From positions 1-64,000 of the forward strand of contig CAIYMY010000020.1 in assembly GCA_903927465.1 (NCBI GenBank): a stretch of 64,000 bases of DNA. Reading direction: 5' to 3'. Of the stretch, positions 36,270-44,216 are shown one piece after another. Position numbers and translations under genes: made by a program. The notes under the pieces are model-generated. The model was not told the origin of the DNA. It did no database searches and was given only the letters and a program-made list of their open reading frames with translations. The stretch comes from an uncultured Rhodospirillales bacterium. GTDB lineage: Bacteria; Pseudomonadota; Alphaproteobacteria; Acetobacterales; Acetobacteraceae. Positions within the stretch are counted from its first letter, which is position 1. Each line of letters starts with the position of its first letter.

Positions 36270-37766
36270 TTACGCTGCAGGGCGCAAATGGCGGCGCAAC
36301 CGAGGCGAAGGATGCGCCGGCAATTCCAACGGAAGCAAGGGCAGCACCGTGGGGCGCGGTTGCAGCGTTTCTTCTTCTACCGGGTCCGGCAAATCCTCGC
36401 GCCCCAGATAATCGCGCGCTAGCCGCCTAAAGGCCCAATCCAGCACGGAAGTCGCGCGGCGAATGCCCGCATCGCCTTCCACCGCACCGCCATGGCCAGG
36501 CGCATAGGCATGGGCGTTGACGAAGCTCGCCAAGGGCACGCCCTGCGCCAGGCCAAGCGATACGGCCTGGGCCAGGGCTTCCATCAAGGCGCGCGTCATC
36601 GCCGCTTCACGTGGGAGGGAGAAGGAAATCTCCCGCAAATGGCCGCGATCATCTTCAATGGCGCGCATCGCCACCCGATTGCCGGCAATGGCCACGCGCC
36701 AGCAGCGATTGACTGGCACATGGATCGGCCGCGGTGCAGCGCGGCGGACTTCGAGCATATCCGCCGGGGCGGGCATCGCGGGCGGCGGCGCATCCAGGAA
36801 GGGCATGACTGCCGCTTCCATCGCGCGGCGGGCCTGCGGTGCCACGGGGGCGAGCAGCCATGCGGCATCAACGCCGGCGCGTTCAGCCGCGCGGGTTGGC
36901 ACTTGCGTGACGCGCCCATCCTCGCCGCGCGCTGGGCGGCTTGCGCCAGGGGCTGGGGCAATGCCGGCGCTTTCCGCGCCAATCAAAGCTTCAACCGCAT
37001 CGGCGGGGGCCAAGGCAATACAGCCGCGATGCCGCAAACCGGGGGAAGAAGCCGCCGCCGCCAAAGCCGCACGCGCAGCCTTGGCAAGGCCAGGGATGGC
37101 GGTTTCCTCGGGTGGGGTCGGGCAGATCAGCGCCACCGCATGGCGTGGGCCGAAACGGGTGGCGAGCCGGCCGGATTCCGCCTCAGCAGCACCACGCGTC
37201 AGGCCGGCAATGGCTGCGGCGACATCGCGCGCCTCATTGCTGTCATAACCCAGGCCGAAACCGGCCAGCAGCCCGGCCAAATCGGCAAAGCCAAGGCGCA
37301 GGCTTTCCACCTTGCCATGGCCCCAAATATCGAGCGTTTGCACCGCAAGCTGACAGGCCGCGCGATAGGCCGGCGCGTCGAAGCCGCCTTCCCCATCCAG
37401 GAAGGCCGGCAGGTTGAGCACAAAACGCCCCTCAGCGCGGGCATCGCGCCAGATCTCGGCCCCGGGCGCGCCGCGCCGGGCCAGAATCAAGGAACGCAGG
37501 CCAGCGGCCAGGCTTTCCGCCGCATCGGCGCCATCCAACAAGCCAAGGCGCCGCCCGCGGAGCGTCAGGCGTTGAATCCAGGCCTCCGCCACGCTTGGTA
37601 ACGTGGCCGGGCCGCTCCCTGGGGCGAGCGCTGCCAGCGCCTCCCCGGCTTCATCTTCCCAAGGCACGGGGATAGCCACAGCGCGTGGCGGCGAATCAGG
37701 ATCCGCCCCCGCTTTCAAGCGCCGCAGCGCAACCCCAGCCCAGATGGTTCCAACAATGCCTGCCAT
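36270..37766 (-). CDS. degenerate class II ribonucleotide reductase (NrdJ) paralogue with TSCPD domain
   Basis: A 498-residue intact ORF. Residues 115-205 (LNLPAFLDGEGGFDAPAYRAA ... GLGYDSNEARDVAAAIAGL) run collinear with the NrdJ region after its NCE-type active site. Residues 249-273 (IALAPADAVEALIGAESAGI) mirror the NrdJ stretch LAPTGTI...DTTGIEP. Residues 378-460 are a TSCPD domain (AVSLGLAQGVPLASFVNAHAY, RATSVLDWAFRRLARDYLGRED). The N-terminal half of NrdJ with the catalytic cysteines and the radical-site Glu is absent. It is unlikely to reduce ribonucleotides. A structural or regulatory role would be inference. It is divergent from the NDUFA12 gene. Confidence 0.75.
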   Translation of the reverse strand: MAGIVGTIWAGVALRRLKAGADPDSPPRAVAIPVPWEDEAGEALAALAPGSGPATLPSVAEAWIQRLTLRGRRLGLLDGADAAESLAAGLRSLILARRGAPGAEIWRDARAEGRFVLNLPAFLDGEGGFDAPAYRAACQLAVQTLDIWGHGKVESLRLGFADLAGLLAGFGLGYDSNEARDVAAAIAGLTRGAAEAESGRLATRFGPRHAVALICPTPPEETAIPGLAKAARAALAAAASSPGLRHRGCIALAPADAVEALIGAESAGIAPAPGASRPARGEDGRVTQVPTRAAERAGVDAAWLLAPVAPQARRAMEAAVMPFLDAPPPAMPAPADMLEVRRAAPRPIHVPVNRCWRVAIAGNRVAMRAIEDDRGHLREISFSLPREAAMTRALMEALAQAVSLGLAQGVPLASFVNAHAYAPGHGGAVEGDAGIRRATSVLDWAFRRLARDYLGREDLPDPVEEETLQPRPTVLPLLPLELPAHPSPRLRRHLRPAA

Positions 37767-37931
37767 GGAGGAATGCTAGGCGCGACTCAAAAGCCTGGGA
37801 AGCCTTATTTAGTGGTTTTTTGGGGGTTGACCCACAATATCCTGTGGATAGCTTGTTCATCGCTTTGGTTTTGCGTGACCCGCGCGGCTGTGCGATTATA
37901 CGCGTCGTTTCGCTTTCACCGGGAAGCCGCC

Positions 37932-38273
37932 ATGCAGTTGCTCAGTACTCTGTTTATCCGCCTCACCAGCCGCAAGGTTGGGCAGGACCGCTTTGGGAAT
38001 ACCTATTGGGAAGCCCGCGGCCGCCGGGATTCCTATGGCCGCCCCATGCGGCGGGTGCTTTACGCGAAGGAAGCCCAAGCTTCTGCCGTGCCGGCGGAAT
38101 GGTGGGGCTGGCTGCACCACACCACGGAAAACCCCCTGCCCGAGGATGCGCCGCGCCGCGCCTGGCAGAAGGAGCATCTGCCCAATATGACCGGCACGCC
38201 CGAAGCCTGGCGGCCAGTGAACCCCGTGACCAACCGTGGCGGGGATTACGAAGCCTGGACCCCGGGGCGCTGA
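37932..38273 (+). CDS. NDUFA12-family NADH:ubiquinone oxidoreductase accessory subunit
   Basis: The ATG at 37932 gives a 113-residue protein. The ORF-track start at 37773 is in the intergenic region. The pattern VGQDRFGNTYWEARGRRDSYGRPMRRVLY and PAEWWGWLHHTTENPLPE is the NDUFA12/B17.2 signature, including the conserved WW.WLH. It is a supernumerary peripheral-arm subunit of complex I that alphaproteobacteria share with mitochondria. The mlaD gene follows 26 bases downstream, as in many relatives. Confidence 0.95.
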   Translation: MQLLSTLFIRLTSRKVGQDRFGNTYWEARGRRDSYGRPMRRVLYAKEAQASAVPAEWWGWLHHTTENPLPEDAPRRAWQKEHLPNMTGTPEAWRPVNPVTNRGGDYEAWTPGR

Positions 38274-38299
38274 CTTCGCCCTTTTGAAAGCCCATTCCA

Positions 38300-38794
38300 A
38301 TGCAAAAGCGCAGTCTGGCTGAGATTTTGACCGGTTTGGTCGTGCTGGCCATTGCCGCAACCTTTCTGGGCTATGCCGTGACCAGCACGGGGCGCAGCCT
38401 TTCTGGGCCCGGGATGAACCTCACCGCGAAGTTTGATCGGATTGATGGGCTCGGTCAGGGCGCCGATGTGCGCATTGCCGGCGTGAAGGTTGGGCAGGTT
38501 GTGGCGCAACGCATTGATCCGGCAAGCTTCCTGGCTGTCCTGACGCTGCGCGTAGATGCTGGGCTGAAGCTGCCGCATGACACCTCGGCCGAGATTTCCA
38601 GCGAAGGTTTGCTCGGCGGCAAATATGTTGCGCTGGTGCCGGGTGGCGATACGCGCATCCTGCGGGACGGCAGTGAGATCACCATCACGCAAAGTGCTAT
38701 CAATCTGGAAAGCCTGTTGGGGCGGTTCATTTTCTCGGCGGGTGAGACAAATCAGCGCGGCAATCAGGAAAACGCGCCGGCCACGCCACGATGA
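38300..38794 (+). CDS. mlaD: outer membrane lipid asymmetry protein MlaD (MCE domain)
   Basis: A 164-residue protein with one N-terminal membrane helix (LAEILTGLVVLAIAATFLGYAV) and a single MCE domain: FDRIDGLGQGADVRIAGVKVGQVV, then ISSEGLLGGKYVALVPGG. It ends with QSAINLESLLGRFIF. MlaD hexamers receive phospholipid in the periplasm as part of the MlaFEDB ABC complex. The other mla genes are not in the window. The stop overlaps the next small gene by 4 bases. Confidence 0.93.
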   Translation: MQKRSLAEILTGLVVLAIAATFLGYAVTSTGRSLSGPGMNLTAKFDRIDGLGQGADVRIAGVKVGQVVAQRIDPASFLAVLTLRVDAGLKLPHDTSAEISSEGLLGGKYVALVPGGDTRILRDGSEITITQSAINLESLLGRFIFSAGETNQRGNQENAPATPR

Positions 38795-39015
38795 AGCCCT
38801 TGCCCAAGCCACCTGCCGCCTGGCCTGGGGCGGATGGGAAGCCTGTGTCATGCAATGAAAAACTCAAGATGCTCACGGAAAACCACAAGGAAGCGGTAAC
38901 GGTCCTGCACGATATTCTTGAAGACGCCGTGCTGATGGGCGTTGATGAGGCTGCGATGCGCGCGATTTTGCAGGAACTGATCGCGGCTTTGCCCAGCCCG
39001 AAGCGGGGCGCATGA
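38791..39015 (+). CDS. small conserved-looking protein of unknown function
   Basis: A 74-residue protein overlapping mlaD (ATGA) and the DUF2155 gene (ATGA), so translation of all three is coupled. It has a Pro-rich start and a helical core (LTENHKEAVTVLHDILEDAVLMGVDEAAMRAILQELI). No membrane segment and no motif I recognise. Its position suggests a link with the cell envelope or complex I neighbours, but that is only context. Confidence 0.7.
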   Translation: MKPLPKPPAAWPGADGKPVSCNEKLKMLTENHKEAVTVLHDILEDAVLMGVDEAAMRAILQELIAALPSPKRGA

Positions 39016-39371
39016 AAAAGCTTTTGGCTTTGGCGCTGTTTTGCCTGCCAAGTCTTGCGCAGGCGCAGGATTGGGTGCCGCGCCAGCAGGCACGCGTCCA
39101 GGCTTTGGATAAGGTGACCGCGCGTGTGACGGTACTGGAAGGCCGCGTTGGGGAAAGCCTGCGCTTTGGCACGCTCACGATCCGCATCGGCGCCTGCCAA
39201 GCGCGCCCGCCCACCGAAGTTCCAGATTCCGCCGCCTGGTTTGAAATGACCGATAGCCGCGCGCCGCGGGGCAGCCCGCCCGCCTTTCGTGGCTGGATGT
39301 TCGCCGATGCGCCGGGCGTGAGCATGTTGGAACACCCTGTCTATGATGTGCGTATTCTAAACTGTCGCTGA
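39012..39371 (+). CDS. DUF2155 domain protein, exported
   Basis: A 119-residue protein with signal peptide MKKLLALALFCLPSLAQAQ. The body matches DUF2155: VQALDKVTARVTVLEGRVGESLRFGTLTIRIGACQARPPTE, then RGWMFADAPGVSMLEHPVYDVRILNC. Two Cys (in GACQ and LNC) may pair in the periplasm. The family is typical of alphaproteobacteria and often lies next to NDUFA12 and mlaD, as here. The function is unknown. Confidence 0.92.
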   Translation: MKKLLALALFCLPSLAQAQDWVPRQQARVQALDKVTARVTVLEGRVGESLRFGTLTIRIGACQARPPTEVPDSAAWFEMTDSRAPRGSPPAFRGWMFADAPGVSMLEHPVYDVRILNCR

Positions 39372-39439
39372 TTCGAAGATTTCCTTTCTGCAAAGGGCCG
39401 AACCAGCTACATTAGCTTACGCTTCAGGAAGGCCAGCCC

Positions 39440-40327
39440 ATGTCAGCCACAGCGAATAGCGCCCGCATCCAGCCGTTTTTTGATGAGGCGACCAATACGG
39501 TCAGCTACTTGGTCTTCGACCCCGCTACACGCCAAGGCGCGGTGATTGACCCTGTACTGGATTGGGACCACCGCAGCGGAGAAGCGGATACGCGTTCCGC
39601 TGATCGGCTGATTGAAGCCGCGCGGCAGGAAGGGGTTGCGATTGCGTTGATCCTGGAAACCCATGCCCACGCGGATCATCTGACAGCCGCACCCTATATC
39701 AAGCAGCGTTGCGGCGGGCAGATTGGCATTGGCGAATACATCAAAGATGTGCAGCGCATCTTCCGCCCTGTCTTCGCGGCTGAGGATGTGAAGCCCGAAG
39801 GTGGTGATTTCGATCTGCTGTTTCGTGACGGCCAGCATATCACGCTTGGATCACTGGATATTGAGGTGATCCATACGCCGGGCCACACACCAGCCTGTGT
39901 TTGCTACCGCATTGGTGATGATGTTTTCGTGGGCGATACGCTTTTCATGCATGATTACGGCACAGCGCGCGCTGATTTTCCGGGTGGCGATGCAAGGCTG
40001 CTATTCCGTTCCATCAAGCGCCTGCTGGCACTACCGCCGCAAACCAGGCTGTGGATGTGCCATGATTACAAGGCACCAGGGCGAGATGATTATGCTTGGC
40101 AAAGCACGGTGGCCGAACAGCGCGCCCATAACCCGCATGTGAAGGATGGCGTGACCGAGGATGAATTCGTGGCCTTCCGCCAAACCCGCGATGCGAAGCT
40201 TGCCGCACCCACGCTATTGTTGCCCTCGATCCAGGTGAATATCCGCGCCGGGCGCTTCCCGGAAGCTGAGAGCAATGGCGTGCGTTATTTGAAGATACCG
40301 GTGAAGCTACGCAGCGGGCTTGCGTGA
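39440..40327 (+). CDS. MBL-fold hydrolase, persulfide dioxygenase/Blh-like
   Basis: A 295-residue metallo-beta-lactamase-fold protein. The metal motif ETHAHADHLTAA (His75, His77, Asp79, His80) is followed by HTPGHTPACVCYRIGDDVFVGDTLF and MCHDYKAPGRDD. This pattern belongs to the ETHE1/Blh glyoxalase II-like group, where members oxidise glutathione persulfide with one iron. Sulfide detoxification is a likely role but not proven. It is 68 bases after the DUF2155 gene, and palindromic repeat copy B follows. Confidence 0.85.
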   Translation: MSATANSARIQPFFDEATNTVSYLVFDPATRQGAVIDPVLDWDHRSGEADTRSADRLIEAARQEGVAIALILETHAHADHLTAAPYIKQRCGGQIGIGEYIKDVQRIFRPVFAAEDVKPEGGDFDLLFRDGQHITLGSLDIEVIHTPGHTPACVCYRIGDDVFVGDTLFMHDYGTARADFPGGDARLLFRSIKRLLALPPQTRLWMCHDYKAPGRDDYAWQSTVAEQRAHNPHVKDGVTEDEFVAFRQTRDAKLAAPTLLLPSIQVNIRAGRFPEAESNGVRYLKIPVKLRSGLA

Positions 40328-40459
40328 AGGGCGTGACGGGGTTGTTCTTGACTCCGCCGCCGTGCAGGTGCGCGATAATCGCCTGCGCGGCATTGTCATT
40401 ACGTGGCCGGCGCCTTTCACCGCTTTTCCCGATATTCCAATCTTGGCTGAATGTGGAAC

Positions 40460-40540
40460 CACTTGGTGACTCGGAAAATGCGACTAAAAAGAGCTTAGAG
40501 TGTATCCTGTGAACGAATGTGAATGGGATACACTCTAAGC
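40460..40540 (+). repeat. dispersed palindromic repeat, copy B
   Basis: Homologous to copy A (23281-23356), with a 3-base insertion (TGA) after ACTTGG. Its hairpin GCTTAGAGTGTATCC...GGATACACTCTAAGC (40493-40507 with 40526-40540) is a perfect 15-bp stem. Copy A has C/G bases at several stem positions where B has T/A on both sides, so pairing is kept. It lies between two convergent genes, like copy A. The rest of the 40328-40561 gap shows nothing else I can support. Confidence 0.7.
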
Positions 40541-40561
40541 ATTTTCAGGCGCCCAGCTTGT

Positions 40562-41356
40562 TCAGTCCTTCGGTTGCAGATGAAGGGCAACTACTTCACC
40601 CCCCTGCCCTGCCACTTCCGGAAAGCGCCGCCGTACATCCGGGTCATGCCCAGGAATCACGCGACTATCATCACCCCCCGCCAGCTTCTTCGCCGCGCGC
40701 CAGCCGGCCGCCATCGCCCCCAGATCGAAAATGATCGGGAAGGGATTGCCGCTGAGCGCATTGGCGTAGAAATGCATGGCGTCTGAGGCCAGCACCACAG
40801 GCCCGCGCGCGGTTTGCACACGCACCACTTGTAGCCCATCCGAATGGCCACCGACGCGATGCACGGAAACGCCCGCTGCCACTTCGCCATCGCCATCATG
40901 GAACACGACGCGATCAGCATAAAGCGCCTTCACCATGGCGACCACATGCGCCGCTTCGAAAGGCAGGCGAATGGCATGCACGCACATGTGCCGGCCAGTT
41001 GCGAAGTGCATTTCGCGTTCCTGCAAATGGAACTTCGCACCGGGGAACATGCCAAGCGACCCCGCGTGATCATAATGCAAATGCGTGATGATCACGTCTG
41101 ATACGCGGGCGGCATCCGTGCCCATGGCCTTCAGGCTATCACGCACATTGCGCGAAATGGTGCGGCCTCGGCCGGCAGCAGTTTCCTCATCAAAGCCAGT
41201 ATCCACCACAATTTCCTGCCCATCCGGCGCACGCAGCAACCAGATGAAGTAATCAAGCGGCATGGCTTCATGCGCATCGGGCACGGGCAGCAGAAAATTC
41301 GTCTGCGCCGTGCGCTCATGCCGCCCATAGCGGATGGCATAGACTTCCCAATTCAT
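40562..41356 (-). CDS. MBL-fold lactonase-like hydrolase (AHL lactonase family)
   Basis: The ATG at 41356 overlaps the stop of the upstream dehydrogenase (ATGA) and gives 264 residues. The motif THLHYDHAGSLGMFP carries the metal ligands, with GGHSDGLQVVRV and LASDAMHFYAN further on. It resembles the N-acyl homoserine lactonase AiiA-like group. In this sugar-acid cluster it might instead open an aldarolactone made by uronate dehydrogenase; that is inference. Confidence 0.85.
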   Translation of the reverse strand: MNWEVYAIRYGRHERTAQTNFLLPVPDAHEAMPLDYFIWLLRAPDGQEIVVDTGFDEETAAGRGRTISRNVRDSLKAMGTDAARVSDVIITHLHYDHAGSLGMFPGAKFHLQEREMHFATGRHMCVHAIRLPFEAAHVVAMVKALYADRVVFHDGDGEVAAGVSVHRVGGHSDGLQVVRVQTARGPVVLASDAMHFYANALSGNPFPIIFDLGAMAAGWRAAKKLAGGDDSRVIPGHDPDVRRRFPEVAGQGGEVVALHLQPKD

Positions 41357-42261
41357 GATTCTTGATTTCCTCCGAGTACCGTGCCGGTCATTTGTTCCAG
41401 CATTTTTGCAACCGCGGTGTGATCCACGCCTGGGCCAAGCGTGGTGGCCGCAGCCAACCACATTTCCCGACAAAGCGCTGAGAATGGTGCGGGTGTTGTT
41501 GTTTCACGCCCCACTTCAAGCGCGATGGACAGATCCTTCACCATTAGATCAAGCCCAAACCCTGCATCGAAGCGCCGGGAAAGCACATATTCCTTGAACT
41601 TCTTCTGTGTGGAATTATTCATGCCGGAACTGGCATTCAACACATCCACCATTGTCGTCGGATCAAGCCCGAAGCGCTGGCCGATCAGAAGGGCTTCGAT
41701 CCCGATCAGGTACCCGCCGGCCGAGACCAGATTATTCAGCGCCTTCATCGCCTGACCGGCGCCAATATCACCGCAGCGATAGACGGATGTGCCCATCGCC
41801 TTGAGCACAGGCTCCGCGCGGTCAATCTCTGCCTCCGGGCCACCCACCATGATGGCAAGCTGGCCGGATTTGGCGCGCGGCACGCCACCCGAAACAGGGC
41901 AATCAATCATCGGCACGCCATGGCCTTCCAGCATCGCCGCGATTTCCCGCGTGCGGCCTGGCTGACCCGATGTCATGTCAATCACCAGCATGCCGGGCTT
42001 CAGCGATGGCAGCATGGCTTCCACCGCCTCCCCAACCTGCTTGCTGGTGGGCACAATGATCACCACGCAATCCGCACCGGCGGCGGCTTCTGCCGGCGTT
42101 GCGGCGGCTTTCGCCCCGGTTTCTGTGGCGAAGGATGCGGCGCGGCCTGGCACCACATCGCATACCGTCACATCGAAACCCGCCTTCACCAGATTGGCCG
42201 CCATGGGCCAGCCCATATTGCCGATGCCGGCAAAGGCGATGCGCTTCAGTGCTGCCGGCAT
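41353..42261 (-). CDS. 3-hydroxyisobutyrate dehydrogenase-family oxidoreductase
   Basis: The ATG at 42261 overlaps the stop of the upstream gene (TGATG), giving 302 residues; the ORF track uses a GTG one codon earlier. The N-terminal Rossmann fold reads IAFAGIGNMGWPMAANLVKAG. Substrate-site segments are CPVSGGVPRAKSGQLAIMVGG and the catalytic Lys in MKALNNLVSAGG. The family includes tartronate semialdehyde reductase and hydroxyisobutyrate dehydrogenase. The TRAP/uronate context makes a GarR-like role attractive, but unproven. Confidence 0.88.
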   Translation of the reverse strand: MPAALKRIAFAGIGNMGWPMAANLVKAGFDVTVCDVVPGRAASFATETGAKAAATPAEAAAGADCVVIIVPTSKQVGEAVEAMLPSLKPGMLVIDMTSGQPGRTREIAAMLEGHGVPMIDCPVSGGVPRAKSGQLAIMVGGPEAEIDRAEPVLKAMGTSVYRCGDIGAGQAMKALNNLVSAGGYLIGIEALLIGQRFGLDPTTMVDVLNASSGMNNSTQKKFKEYVLSRRFDAGFGLDLMVKDLSIALEVGRETTTPAPFSALCREMWLAAATTLGPGVDHTAVAKMLEQMTGTVLGGNQES

Positions 42262-42659
42262 CACTTCTTCCCCGGAATCGCGCCTTCGGCGATCAGCACC
42301 TCATGCGCGGCCTTGAAGGCATCAAGCCCAGCCGGAATGCCGCAATAGGCCGTGGCATGCAGCAATGTGGCTTTGATTTCATCCACGGTGACGCCGTTAT
42401 TGAGCGCGCCCTTCACATGCAGTTTCACTTCCGGAATTTTGCCGAGTGCCGTCAGCATCGCAAGATTCAGCAGCGAACGGGTCTTGCGGTCCAGCGTCGG
42501 GTCGCCCCAGGCCCAGCCCCAGGCCCAGGCGGTGGTGGCGCGCTGGAAGGACATCATGAATTCATCGGCCTTCGCCATGGAAGAATCCACATATTCCGGG
42601 CCCAGCACCGCACGGCGGATGGGCAAACCTTTATCGAACAGCGCCTGATCGTCGGACAT
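42261..42659 (-). CDS. carboxymuconolactone decarboxylase family protein
   Basis: A 132-residue protein with LDRKTRSLLNLAMLTALGKIPEVKLHVKGALNNGVT and LLHATAYCGIPAGLDAF, the gamma-carboxymuconolactone decarboxylase pattern. It lacks a CxxC motif, unlike the AhpD-like protein at 28298. The local segment AWAWGWAWGD comes from a small GC-rich repeat in the DNA. Members open or decarboxylate lactones in aromatic degradation, but many genome copies have unknown roles. It is coupled to the dehydrogenase downstream. Confidence 0.88.
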   Translation of the reverse strand: MSDDQALFDKGLPIRRAVLGPEYVDSSMAKADEFMMSFQRATTAWAWGWAWGDPTLDRKTRSLLNLAMLTALGKIPEVKLHVKGALNNGVTVDEIKATLLHATAYCGIPAGLDAFKAAHEVLIAEGAIPGKK

Positions 42660-42738
42660 TCTTATGCTCCTTCTGGATTGGATGGGGCAGGCTGGCGTGA
42701 TGGCGCCATGCGGTCAACCAGGGTGGTTTGCGCGAAAG

Positions 42739-43329
42739 CTATTCCGCCTTTTTCGGTTCATACCAAGGCCAGCGCTGCTTCACGACAGGGCTGTCTGGCG
42801 CATAGGCGATGCAGGTGCCAATCAAGGCCGGCCTAACCTTTTTTTCATCTACCACTTCACCAGCCGCGCGGCGCGCGGCGGCCTGTTCCACTTCCAGCTG
42901 GCGGCGCACGGGGTAGAGCGTTTGGAAGGCAACCGTGCCCATCTGGCCGATCACTTCGCGCAAATGTGTGCAGCCATGGATGCCGCCAACCCGTTCATTC
43001 ACCGCGCGCACAAAGCCAGGCCCGATCTTCAAGCCAGCGAGGCGCGCAAAATTGGGCGCGGCAGCCGGGCAGACATCATAGGGCGTGAAATCAGATGCGG
43101 CTTCGCAGGACAGCACCTCAAAATCCTCAGTGATGGTCATGCGGATCCACATGTCATGCAAAGCCTCACCTGGTTCGATCCAGCCTCGGCCTTCATTGTT
43201 GAAACCGTAACTTTTCGTGTCCACCAGATGGGCTTCGATATCGAAAAGCCCATCCTTGCGCTGATAGCCGCGCAACTGGATGTCGCGTAGATGAAGCAGG
43301 TTACGCTCGGCGGGGTCAGAAAGCGGCAT
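42739..43329 (-). CDS. DUF2889 family protein
   Basis: A 196-residue soluble protein matching DUF2889: HLRDIQLRGYQRKDGLFDIEAHLVDTKSYGF, then FEVLSCEAASDFTPYDVCPAAAPNFARLAGL and GGIHGCTHLREVIGQMGTVAFQTLYP. It has conserved Cys and His (GIHGCTH) that could bind a metal. The function of the family is unknown, though it often lies in degradation gene clusters. It is 79 bases upstream of the CMD-family gene on the same strand. Confidence 0.88.
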   Translation of the reverse strand: MPLSDPAERNLLHLRDIQLRGYQRKDGLFDIEAHLVDTKSYGFNNEGRGWIEPGEALHDMWIRMTITEDFEVLSCEAASDFTPYDVCPAAAPNFARLAGLKIGPGFVRAVNERVGGIHGCTHLREVIGQMGTVAFQTLYPVRRQLEVEQAAARRAAGEVVDEKKVRPALIGTCIAYAPDSPVVKQRWPWYEPKKAE

Positions 43330-43394
43330 GGGTTAATATCCGGTTACGCTGCAATGCAGCACCCTTCTGCCATGATGCGCGGATTAGGACCAGA

Positions 43395-44216
43395 TCAGGC
43401 GGCGGTCAGGCGAATGGTGCCGCGCAGCGATTGGCCTTGCGCCAGTACGCGCATGGGTGCGGCGGCGCCAAGCGCCGTGCGGTTGGGCGCATCGGGCATG
43501 TGGCTGACGGGTTCCACGCAGATCACGAGCCGCGTGGGTGGCGCATAAACCTGAACGCCCGCAGCGAAATCGCCGGTGGCGGTGAGCGTGATGATGCCGG
43601 CGGGTGTAACGAGGCGCGCCACGCCATCCCAGCCGGCAAAGAAGTTATCGAGCCCGATCAGCCCAGCCTCATCAGCCGCGATGCCGGTGCAGGGTGTGAA
43701 GTCTTGCGGCAGCCCGCGCGCATCATGGCTGGCGCGTTGCGCGGATTTCAGATGCAGTGATGAGGCAGCGTTACGGGTGAACCAGGGGTGCCAGCCCATG
43801 CCATAGGGCGCGGGCGCAGCGCCTTCATGGCGCAACTCCATTTCCATGAGCACGCCATCTGCATCGAGCGAAACCGTAAGCCGCGCCGTGTAATCAAAAG
43901 GCGCGAAGGTCAGTCGTTGTTGCAGAACCACCTGATCCGGCGCGGCGCTTGTCACTTCCCAAAGCAAATCACGCGCCAAGCCATGAATGGCAGTGCCTTC
44001 CGCCGGGCGATTGATCGGCATGGCGTGGCCCGCGATGCGCCCACCATCCAGCCGATTGGCCCAGGGCAGCAACCAGAAGGCGCCATAGCTACCCGGATGG
44101 CGCGCGCCTTCAGGTGTTGTCACCAGAACATCACGCCCGCGCCATCGCAGGCTTGAAAAAGCCGCGCCCTGTTCCGAGCAGATCAGCGCCTGCCAATCAC
44201 CATGATGCAGCTTCAT
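43395..44216 (-). CDS. aldose 1-epimerase (galactose mutarotase-like)
   Basis: A 273-residue beta-sandwich protein. Active-site landmarks are LPWANRLDGG (Arg), AIHGLARDLLW (His), GWHPWF (His), GLDNFF (Asp) and ICVEPVSHMPDA (catalytic Glu). It interconverts anomers of aldoses, and here perhaps of uronic acids. Its start overlaps the udh stop (ATGA), so it is translated with uronate dehydrogenase. Confidence 0.9.
   Translation of the reverse strand: MKLHHGDWQALICSEQGAAFSSLRWRGRDVLVTTPEGARHPGSYGAFWLLPWANRLDGGRIAGHAMPINRPAEGTAIHGLARDLLWEVTSAAPDQVVLQQRLTFAPFDYTARLTVSLDADGVLMEMELRHEGAAPAPYGMGWHPWFTRNAASSLHLKSAQRASHDARGLPQDFTPCTGIAADEAGLIGLDNFFAGWDGVARLVTPAGIITLTATGDFAAGVQVYAPPTRLVICVEPVSHMPDAPNRTALGAAAPMRVLAQGQSLRGTIRLTAA

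Noticed and set aside
37844-37852. DnaA-box-like site (CTATCCACA on the minus strand, one mismatch)
   Set aside because: It is single, with no cluster of boxes and no AT-rich unwinding element next to it; chance is likely.
37827-37901. sigma-70-like promoter boxes upstream of the NDUFA12 gene (TTGACC, TTGCGT, TTATAC)
   Set aside because: Spacing between candidate boxes does not fit 16-18 bases, so no promoter is claimed.
40324-40512. 62-aa plus-strand ORF after the persulfide-dioxygenase-like gene
   Set aside because: It runs into palindromic repeat copy B and has no family-like features.
42504-42535. short repeat coding AWAWGWAWG in the CMD-family gene
   Set aside because: A small in-frame GC-rich repeat within a conserved gene; nothing suggests a larger array.
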